DNA of 64,000 nucleotides, from contig NZ_PDNZ01000003.1 in the NCBI RefSeq assembly GCF_003182595.1, positions 323,985-387,984 on the forward strand, written 5' to 3'. The notes under the pieces were generated by a model. The model saw only the letters and a list, made by a program, of their open reading frames with translations, was not told where the DNA came from and ran no database searches. The DNA comes from Prosthecochloris marina. Lineage in GTDB: Bacteria > Bacteroidota > Chlorobiia > Chlorobiales > Chlorobiaceae. Of this stretch, positions 15,791-22,686 are shown piece after piece. Made by a program: the position numbers and the translations under genes. Every line of letters begins with the position of its first letter. Positions within the stretch are counted from its first letter, which is position 1.

Positions 15791-17197
15791 ATGAAAACGT
15801 TGCTCACTATCAGGGAAAACAGCTACGCATGGGTCACAAGCACACTGCAGTGGCGTAAGCCCCTGCTTCTGCCGATCTGCAATAAACCCTTCGTCGAATT
15901 TCTCATAGATTTTGCAGTCCTCGCGGGCAGTCGCGATATACGCTTGCTGAGCGACGGGTCACTGCAGGAAGTCGAGCAATACTGCGAAAACGGCAGTCGT
16001 TGGGGAGTTCAGATGAGTTACGCACATATAAAAGAGTCGGATGACCTTCAGACTATCTTTGAAAAGAACCGGAGATTCTGTAACGACTCGAGGATCATGG
16101 TCATTGACGGCTTCGTGTTCATCGGTTACGACAAGAAGAACGACTATAGCGCTCTTTTCAACGCTATGCCGGACGGAACCGTTGTCTCTTGTGCAGCCGG
16201 CAGTATGCGCCTCATCACGGTTTCCGAATCAAACACGGCAAACAACGATGAAGCCCCGGTATCACTCAATCCTATCGACTCCGTTGAAAGCTACTATGAC
16301 CTTTCCATGCATATTCTCCGGCATGAATCATCCCATTATGTTCTTCCGGGTTATGGAAGTGAAACTGACAGTTATATCGGCAGAAACGTCACGATCAGCA
16401 AAAGCGCGGAAATCATCAAACCCGTCAGTATAGGCAACAATGTTCAGATACTTGCAGGATCGGTCATCGGCCCGGGCACCGTCATCGGCAGCAATGTCAT
16501 TATAGACAGAAAAAGCAGGGCAACGGAAAGCATCGTTCTCGACAACACCTACATTGGCGAGGAACTCGATGTTGAACACAAAATAGCCATCCGCAACACC
16601 CTGATCTCTCCGCCAGGAGCTGTATCGATAGCAATGGAAGACCCACATTTACTGACAGGCATAAAAGACACGGCACGTGGTATCGGCAACTTTTTCAGAA
16701 CCATCGTACATGATCTTACTGCAATCGTACTGATTCTTCTGCTGTTTGTCCCATTCATCCTGATCACGCCGATACTCGCCATACAAGGCAAATGGAGAAG
16801 CAGCAGAAAAACCTGCTACGACCATACCTGCAAGGCCACCGTCTCCCTGCCAAACGTCAGCATCGAACGAAGTGGCCCGCTCAGTGCCCTTGCCTTTGCC
16901 CTATCTCTCGACCGATTCTCAACGCTTTTCAGGGTGATCAGCGGAAGACTCTCTCTTATCGGCAACGCTCCGATGGCGGTAGAGGAGAAAAACTCTTCCG
17001 GCTCTTCCGGCCCTGCCGTCACCCCCGGTTACCGGCCTGCAGTGTTCAGTTACGCCGAAGCGGAAAACTGGCCGATCAGTGGAAACGATGCCGCAATTGT
17101 GGAGCGTTTCTACGCAATACACAGCAACCCTTTACAGGATATAGGATTGACAATGAAATCCCTCATTAACAGATTCCATGACAACACGACAGCATGA
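15791..17197 (+). CDS. Fusion: nucleotidyltransferase-like + left-handed beta-helix + degenerate sugar transferase
   Basis: 468 residues. Residues ~1-180 resemble the sugar-1-phosphate nucleotidyltransferase fold (LLLPICNKPFVEFLIDFAVLAGSRDIRLL), but the N-terminal G-G-x-G-T-R-x-x-P-x-T signature is replaced by a poor match. Residues ~190-272 are hexapeptide repeats (IGRNVTI, IGNNVQI, IGPGTVIGSNVII). A membrane segment (309-331) leads into a sugar-transferase remnant with GRLSLIGNAPMAV in place of DMSLVGPRP. Catalysis is doubtful in both enzyme-like parts, so the protein may be a scaffold or regulator. Sandwiched between the two STAS genes; the stop overlaps STAS 2 by 4 nt. Confidence 0.72.
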   Translation: MKTLLTIRENSYAWVTSTLQWRKPLLLPICNKPFVEFLIDFAVLAGSRDIRLLSDGSLQEVEQYCENGSRWGVQMSYAHIKESDDLQTIFEKNRRFCNDSRIMVIDGFVFIGYDKKNDYSALFNAMPDGTVVSCAAGSMRLITVSESNTANNDEAPVSLNPIDSVESYYDLSMHILRHESSHYVLPGYGSETDSYIGRNVTISKSAEIIKPVSIGNNVQILAGSVIGPGTVIGSNVIIDRKSRATESIVLDNTYIGEELDVEHKIAIRNTLISPPGAVSIAMEDPHLLTGIKDTARGIGNFFRTIVHDLTAIVLILLLFVPFILITPILAIQGKWRSSRKTCYDHTCKATVSLPNVSIERSGPLSALAFALSLDRFSTLFRVISGRLSLIGNAPMAVEEKNSSGSSGPAVTPGYRPAVFSYAEAENWPISGNDAAIVERFYAIHSNPLQDIGLTMKSLINRFHDNTTA

Positions 17198-17541
17198 TTA
17201 TCAAAGAAACAAAGCTCAACAACATCACTATCGTTGCGCCGGAAGGAACACTCGATGCATCGACAGTCTCACTGCTGAACGAGAACAAGGCGTTATCGGA
17301 AAACTCGGTGACCGTTGTACTCGATCTTTCTCATGTTGATTTTCTCGACAGCAGCGGCCTTGGGGCATTGGTAGGAATTGCCCGGAAAAAAAGGGAAAAA
17401 AAAGCAGACATGGTACTGACCAGCATGAACGATAACGTCCGGAAAGTTTTTGAAATAACCCACGCTTACCAGCTTTTCGACGTATACGACGATGCCCGGT
17501 CGGCTGCTGAGCACTGCAGAACGAAAACAGCAAGTCAATGA
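17194..17541 (+). CDS. STAS-domain anti-anti-sigma-factor-like protein 2
   Basis: 115 residues, single STAS domain with APEGTLDASTV, VVLDLSHVDFLDSSGLGALVG (phosphorylatable Ser in DSSGLG) and a terminal ITHAYQLFDVYDDARSA. It is closely related in plan to STAS 1. ATGA-type 4-nt overlaps on both sides link it to the fusion gene upstream and the RsbW-like kinase downstream, so STAS 2 and the kinase should be made in equal amounts, as RsbV/RsbW pairs are. Confidence 0.92.
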   Translation: MIIKETKLNNITIVAPEGTLDASTVSLLNENKALSENSVTVVLDLSHVDFLDSSGLGALVGIARKKREKKADMVLTSMNDNVRKVFEITHAYQLFDVYDDARSAAEHCRTKTASQ

Positions 17542-17969
17542 ACGACAGTACCATAACCCTCAGTCTGCCGGGAAGCATCCGCTTCACCCGACTTGCCTCA
17601 CTCACAGCCTCGAAAACAGCGGAACTGTTTCTCTCGTCCATGAAGGTCTCCAAAGGAACCGATGATTTCCGGCACGCATTCGAACTGTCGGTCAGCGAGG
17701 CGTTTACCAATGCCGCCCGTTACGCTTTGCCTTCGTCACACCCGCAGCCGGTCACGATCTCCTTTCGGTTCGAAGAAAAACAGCTCACCGTCTCCGTCAC
17801 CGACAGCAACCCCGCATTTACCATCGAGTCTCCTGTTCCGGATATCGAAAACTATCCTGAAGGCGGCTACGGGCTGCTGCTTATACGTTCGCTCATGGAT
17901 ACCGTCTCCTGCCGTCGGGAAAACAACACCAATACCATCACGATGTCAAAACAACCGGAAATACTCTAA
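17538..17969 (+). CDS. RsbW/SpoIIAB-like serine kinase (HATPase_c)
   Basis: 143 residues of the GHKL fold without a dimerisation domain, as in anti-sigma-factor kinases. FELSVSEAFTNAARYA is the N box with catalytic Glu and Asn, VTDSNPAF corresponds to the G1 region, and GGYGLLLIRSLMD is the G2 box. It should phosphorylate the STAS proteins. No sigma factor gene is linked to it, so the protein it releases or captures must be something else; EPS enzymes or the sigma-54 activator are candidates (inference). Start overlaps the STAS 2 stop by 4 nt. Confidence 0.9.
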   Translation: MNDSTITLSLPGSIRFTRLASLTASKTAELFLSSMKVSKGTDDFRHAFELSVSEAFTNAARYALPSSHPQPVTISFRFEEKQLTVSVTDSNPAFTIESPVPDIENYPEGGYGLLLIRSLMDTVSCRRENNTNTITMSKQPEIL

Positions 17970-17983
17970 TCCCCCCTGAACTC

Positions 17984-18958
17984 ATGGTCACAGTCGTCAT
18001 TGTCAGCTACAACACAAGGGATATCCTGACAGAGTGTCTTGAAGCCCTGTTTAAAAACAGTAAAAGAATTGCCATGGAAGTCATCGTCGTCGATAACGAC
18101 TCCCATGACGGTTCAGCGGCCATGGTCCGGGAACGGTTCAAAAACGTCTCTCTCATCGCAAACTCGAGCAACCTGGGATTTGCAGCCGCGAATAACCAGG
18201 CATTCGATATCGCTCAGGGAAATTATATTATCCTCCTCAACCCAGATGCGTATATCGGCCCGTCATCCCTTGAAAACGCCATTGCCTTCATGGACGGCAA
18301 GCCGCAATGCGGCATATGCGGGGGTAAAATCATCTCCCCTGAAGGAAACCTCGAACCATCGGCACGCCGATTCCCCTCACCACTCTCAAAATTCCTCACG
18401 CTTTCGGGTTTAAGCGCGCGGTTCCCGAAATCACCATTTTTCAACCGGCATGAATTCGGAGGCTTCGCTCATGATCGGCCTCTCGAAGTCGACTGGGTAC
18501 CAGGAACCTTCACGATCATACGTAAAAGCATGCTCGATGCAATCGGAGCATTCGACGAGCGCTTTTATATCTACTACGAAGAAACCGACCTCTGCCTGAG
18601 AGCTAAAAAAGAAGGCTGGAAAGTCTGTTTTATTCCTGACGCCGAAGTCCTCCACATCGGGGGAGCCAGCAGCAAGACAAGAAAAGATATGACATTTGAT
18701 TCCGCAGCGTCTCAGATTCTCACGTTCAGAATGCGTAGCGAATGGTTGTATTACAGAAAAAATCGGGGGCTCGGTGCAGTACTGGCCAGCTCAGGCGTCG
18801 AGCTGCTCTGGCACGCTATCCGCTACACGAAAAATCTTCTCTTGCCTGGCGATAATGCTGAAAAGAAACGGGCAGCGGCTGCGGCGGTGATACACCAGAT
18901 CACCGGATCGCTTCAGGATACCCGATTCGGTCGTCTCTCACCACCCACACCATGGTAA
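17984..18958 (+). CDS. Family 2 glycosyltransferase (rhamnosyltransferase-like)
   Basis: 324 residues. GT-A fold with VTVVIVSYNTRDILTECLEAL at the start, VVDNDSHDGS, NLGFAAANN, LLNPDAYIG (metal-binding Asp) and VDWVPGTFTIIRKSMLDAIGAFDERFYIYYEETDLCLRAKKEG, the long block typical of GT2 transferases related to dTDP-rhamnosyltransferases (WbbL-like). The C-terminal ~60 residues are an amphipathic extension. Adds a sugar on the cytoplasmic face during repeat-unit assembly. 14 nt after the HATPase stop. Confidence 0.9.
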   Translation: MVTVVIVSYNTRDILTECLEALFKNSKRIAMEVIVVDNDSHDGSAAMVRERFKNVSLIANSSNLGFAAANNQAFDIAQGNYIILLNPDAYIGPSSLENAIAFMDGKPQCGICGGKIISPEGNLEPSARRFPSPLSKFLTLSGLSARFPKSPFFNRHEFGGFAHDRPLEVDWVPGTFTIIRKSMLDAIGAFDERFYIYYEETDLCLRAKKEGWKVCFIPDAEVLHIGGASSKTRKDMTFDSAASQILTFRMRSEWLYYRKNRGLGAVLASSGVELLWHAIRYTKNLLLPGDNAEKKRAAAAAVIHQITGSLQDTRFGRLSPPTPW

Positions 18959-18964
18959 AAGCAA

Positions 18965-19498
18965 ATGGCTCTTTTCAGCAACATACGTTCCGACCTTAAA
19001 ACCTACGAGGGAAAATGGGGCAGTCAAGGCTTCTGGGTCATGATTGTCTACCGTTTCGGCCAATGGCGCTACTCCATCTCAAACAGGTTCATCCGAATGC
19101 CGTTTTCCTTTTTTTACAAACTGCTCTACAAAATTGTGCAGATCCTTACCGGCATAGAGCTTCCCTGTGAAGTTCCGGTAGGCAAGAATTTTCGTATAGA
19201 CCATTTCGGCGACATCATTATCAGCGGATATGCCCGTTTCGGAGACAATTGCATCGTCCGAAACGGTGTGACCGTCGGTCTCAAAAATATCGAAGAAAAA
19301 GCCGCTCCGCAGATAGGAAACAATGTCAATATCGGAGCTGGCGCAAAACTGCTCGGCAACATCACGATCGGCAACAATGTCGATATCGGGGCCAACGCCG
19401 TCGTTATCTCATCAATCCCTGACAATTCGATAGCGGTTGGCATTCCGGCAAAAGTCATTGCAAAAAAACAAACCCTTTCGAAACCTCTCTCAACATGA
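18965..19498 (+). CDS. CysE-like hexapeptide acetyltransferase
   Basis: 177 residues. The N-terminal ~65 residues are basic and hydrophobic (FWVMIVYRFGQWRY), typical of serine-acetyltransferase relatives in EPS clusters. Residues ~75-165 hold the left-handed beta-helix: FRIDHFGDIIISG with the catalytic His, IGNNVNIGAGAKLLG, IGNNVDIGANAVV and IAVGIPAKVI. Such proteins acetylate a sugar of the polysaccharide rather than serine; substrate not determinable. A paralogue lies at 26137. A 247-bp interval follows, the largest break inside the locus. Confidence 0.85.
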   Translation: MALFSNIRSDLKTYEGKWGSQGFWVMIVYRFGQWRYSISNRFIRMPFSFFYKLLYKIVQILTGIELPCEVPVGKNFRIDHFGDIIISGYARFGDNCIVRNGVTVGLKNIEEKAAPQIGNNVNIGAGAKLLGNITIGNNVDIGANAVVISSIPDNSIAVGIPAKVIAKKQTLSKPLST

Positions 19499-19593
19499 GA
19501 GAACAAAAAATCATTTCTCGCTAAATGACAGCGCGCATTTCACAAAGGAAGCCTATATCCTGTTACTTTTCAAACACTTAGGCAAAAAAAACA

Positions 19594-19737
19594 TTAGGCA
19601 CAGTTCTTGAGGTACATCTGTAAGGCACCTCGATTGATCGCCCTAATCCCGTCGAACATTTTTACCAGCCCAGCAATCAGGGCACAAAGCACACGCTGAA
19701 AGAGGAGCTGTTCAAAGGGCCTGAAAACATGTTCATT
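19594..19737 (-). pseudogene. Possible 47-codon C-terminal remnant of a membrane protein gene
   Basis: In the gap before the wza homologue, the minus strand encodes 47 residues ending in a stop, including VFRPFEQLLFQRVL, ALIAGLVKMFDG and ALQMYLKNCA. This looks protein-like and is reminiscent of the C-terminus of NuoL/hydrogenase-4-type antiporter subunits, but the match is from memory and weak. There is no start or upstream domain, since the frame runs into the wza homologue. If real, it is a relic left by insertion of the downstream EPS block. Confidence 0.3.
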
Positions 19738-19745
19738 GCAAAAGC

Positions 19746-20915
19746 ATGCTGCAGAACAAAACTTTACATCATAGCGCTTTCAGGAAAAGAATTCCAGATG
19801 CGGCCATGGCTCGAAACCATAGCGATATGCATGGTTCCGGCACCTTACTGGCACTTCTGTTTTTCTTTCTGATATCCTGTACGACCATTTCACCCGAAGA
19901 AACAGCGCTCGTTCCTCCCCCTGAATCGGATTTCAATGTAGAACTACCAAAAAAAACACAGGAATTCGCATCCGCTGAAAAAATAGCTCAACTCTCTCCT
20001 GAAAAAAAATTCCAGTACCGTCTCGGCCCGGGCGATCAAATCAACATACAGGTGTGGAAAAGGCCCGACTTGTCCCAGAAAAATATCGTCGTCTCACCCG
20101 ACGGGCTCATAGCTGTTCCGAGAATCGGCAGTATCAACGTTCTCAACCGTACGCCACAGGAAATAAAACAGATAATCACGTCAAAGCTCGAAAACCTCTA
20201 CACAAGACCGGAAGTGACGCTCAGAGTGGAGAAGCACAAGAACAACAAGGCATTTGTACTGGGTCGGGTCTCTAAACCGGGCGTCGTGAATTTCCCTGGC
20301 AGGGGAACACTTCTCGAGGCGCTCGCACTTGCCGGCGGCCTGCCTTACCACGGCAAGGAGACCTTTCTGACGAAATGCGCCATCATCAGGGGAAAAGACA
20401 CGGTTATCTGGATAGACCTTCAGGAACTTCTCCAGAACGGCAATATGGCCCTGAATGCCCGCATAAAAAACAACGACATCATCTTCATTCCGGAAGCCGA
20501 AGACGAGCTGGTTTATGTCATGGGTGAAGTCATTACCCCTGGAGCCATTCAGCTCAAACGTACCATGAATGTTTTCAAGGCGATCATGCTTGCCGGTGGA
20601 ATCAGCAATCATGCCAATACCGAAAAAGTCTTCATCATCAGACAGCAGAACATGAAAGGTGATGTCATAAAAGTGAACCTTAAAAACCTCCTGGAACATG
20701 GCGATTTCAGCCAGAACTTCGCCCTCAAGCCAAACGACATCGTCTTTGTCAGCCCCGACGGTATGACAAAATTCAATTATACGATCGAAAAACTGATACC
20801 TCCCCTACGGGTCCTCAACCTCATAACCGACAATGCTGAAGCATTCGGCATCATGCAGGAAATACGCAGAGAATTGTGGGGACAGGAAGGATTTGTAAAC
20901 ACCAGTAGCGACTAA
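19746..20915 (+). CDS. Wza-type outer-membrane polysaccharide export lipoprotein
   Basis: 389 residues in the longest frame; ATG 19806 or 19827 is equally possible, since the lipoprotein signal begins near residue 28 and ends at lipobox LISC. Then the Poly_export domain (YRLGPGDQINIQVWKRPDLSQ, VSPDGLIAVPRIGSINV) and SLBB domains (NNKAFVLGRVSKPGVVNF..., DELVYVMGEVITPGAIQL...). It forms the secretin-like channel carrying EPS across the outer membrane, paired with the Wzc homologue at 22686. No strong ribosome site resolves the start. Confidence 0.92.
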   Translation: MLQNKTLHHSAFRKRIPDAAMARNHSDMHGSGTLLALLFFFLISCTTISPEETALVPPPESDFNVELPKKTQEFASAEKIAQLSPEKKFQYRLGPGDQINIQVWKRPDLSQKNIVVSPDGLIAVPRIGSINVLNRTPQEIKQIITSKLENLYTRPEVTLRVEKHKNNKAFVLGRVSKPGVVNFPGRGTLLEALALAGGLPYHGKETFLTKCAIIRGKDTVIWIDLQELLQNGNMALNARIKNNDIIFIPEAEDELVYVMGEVITPGAIQLKRTMNVFKAIMLAGGISNHANTEKVFIIRQQNMKGDVIKVNLKNLLEHGDFSQNFALKPNDIVFVSPDGMTKFNYTIEKLIPPLRVLNLITDNAEAFGIMQEIRRELWGQEGFVNTSSD

Positions 20916-20925
20916 TGCCAATACC

Positions 20926-22686
20926 ATGGATCTGAATAGTTCCATACAGCAAAAAATGGCAGGCAACGCGCTATCGGGCATGATAGCAACTGGAATCTAT
21001 CTTGTCAGCAGACTGATTTTGACCCCTTTTATTCTGAACTATCTCACCCTTGCTGAATTCGGCCTATGGTCGCTCTGCTTCATTATTCTCTCCTACGCCT
21101 CGATGGGAGGGTTCGGAATCAACAGCACGTATATCCGCTATACAGCTCGCTATCTCGCCGAAGGCCGTCAAAGCGAGATCGGCAGGCTCCTTTCAACCGG
21201 TATCGCCTGTATGCTTGTATTCAGCCTGCTTTTCATTCTGCTGCTGTATCTGTTCATGCCGCTGATTCACGATATCTTTCAGATAGACAAGGCACAGCAA
21301 CCGATAGCGACGTCCATCTTTCTCGGAACGGCTGCGGTTTTCAGCCTTGAGCTGACACTTGGCGGGTTCCGCTTCATCATCAATGGACTGCATGAAATCG
21401 CAAAAGAGAAAACCATCACCACGTTTGCCGGTCTTGCTGAAGTTGCCGCAATCATCGCATTTCTTCTTCTCGGAACCGGCATTATGGGACTGCTCTATGC
21501 CTACACGCTACGAGTTATTCTTGAAACCTGGAGCTGTTGGCAGGTCACCCGCCGCCTTCTTCCCGGTATCCGTCTATCTCCCCGTCTCATAAACCATGAG
21601 CATTTCCGGCTTTTTTTCGTGTTCGGCGGAAAAGTACAGGCACTTGGCGCTGCGGGTATTTTTTTGACCGCTCTCGACAGGATTTTTGTCACCGCCATAT
21701 CTGGCCTTGCAGCAGTCGGGATGTTTGAAATCGGACGAAAGCTTCCGTTTACCGCAAAAAAAATATCCGAATCGGCTTTCGGCCCCTTTTTGCCGACAGC
21801 AGCTCATCTCGATGCATCATGGGAAAAAGAGTCTCACGATTCACCGGCAAAACGGTCCCGCAACTATCTGCACATCACCTTTTTCATATTTACCGCAGGA
21901 GCCGTACCAACCCTTTTCCTGCCTTCGGTGAATCGGATGCTCCCGATTCCTGCTGAATCGTTAGCACCGCTCCTTGTCATTGTATCGATCATCCTTTTCA
22001 TACCGCTCAGAAAAAAACACCGACATGGCGAACGGCTCAGCAAAGGTGAACTGAGAATGCTCTACCTCAACGGACTCCGCTATACAAACCTTGTAAGCAT
22101 AACCACTTTCGCTTTCCTGATCGCCGCTGCAACCCCGCTGATCAACGCATGGGTAGGCCCCGGCTACAATGAGGCCATACTCCTCATGATTTTCATCTCC
22201 CTGGCTTATACCATGCAGCTCTCCACCGGGCCGGGCAACCTTATATTCCGCGGTATCGACCGAAACGGCAGAGAGTTCGAATACCTGCTGACACAACTGG
22301 TGCTTGTTCTGCTGTGGCTCCCTTCAGCCACAGCATCCTACGGTCTTGCTGGAGCTGCAGCCGCCCTGGCTGCATCATCGTCCGCCAGCGCCATATTTTT
22401 TTTCTGGCGAAGCAATTACACATTCCAGATTTCCCTGAAAGAGCTTACGGGACACACTATCATTCCGGCGCTTGTTCCTCTCATTCCCGCCGCCGGCATT
22501 TACATTGCAACCTTGGCGGTACCTTCCGGCAGCAGAATAGAAACCATTCTGATCGCTCTGGGTTATGCAATACTTTACATTGCCGTCACCTTGACAATCC
22601 TCTGGTATACCGTACTGAATGCGGATGAAAAACAAAGAGCCGCCGATCTTTTACCGGTTTTTTCCGCAAGTAAAAGAAAACCATAA
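20926..22686 (+). CDS. Wzx-type polysaccharide flippase
   Basis: 586 residues with 12-14 hydrophobic segments, in the MOP superfamily. The N-terminus (MAGNALSGMIATGIYLVSRLILTPFILNYL) and LAEFGLWSLCFIILSYASMGGFGI match polysaccharide transporters. A long hydrophilic loop (about residues 295-325 and again 362-385) is larger than usual. It should flip the lipid-linked repeat unit to the periplasm. It begins 10 nt after the wza homologue and overlaps the wzc homologue by one base. Confidence 0.88.
   Translation: MDLNSSIQQKMAGNALSGMIATGIYLVSRLILTPFILNYLTLAEFGLWSLCFIILSYASMGGFGINSTYIRYTARYLAEGRQSEIGRLLSTGIACMLVFSLLFILLLYLFMPLIHDIFQIDKAQQPIATSIFLGTAAVFSLELTLGGFRFIINGLHEIAKEKTITTFAGLAEVAAIIAFLLLGTGIMGLLYAYTLRVILETWSCWQVTRRLLPGIRLSPRLINHEHFRLFFVFGGKVQALGAAGIFLTALDRIFVTAISGLAAVGMFEIGRKLPFTAKKISESAFGPFLPTAAHLDASWEKESHDSPAKRSRNYLHITFFIFTAGAVPTLFLPSVNRMLPIPAESLAPLLVIVSIILFIPLRKKHRHGERLSKGELRMLYLNGLRYTNLVSITTFAFLIAAATPLINAWVGPGYNEAILLMIFISLAYTMQLSTGPGNLIFRGIDRNGREFEYLLTQLVLVLLWLPSATASYGLAGAAAALAASSSASAIFFFWRSNYTFQISLKELTGHTIIPALVPLIPAAGIYIATLAVPSGSRIETILIALGYAILYIAVTLTILWYTVLNADEKQRAADLLPVFSASKRKP

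Noticed and set aside
19592..19611. Sigma-54-like sequence TAGGCACAGTTCTTGAG before the wza homologue
   Set aside because: GG is followed after 10 nt by GA, not GC, and it lies about 150 bp before the gene; not good enough to call.
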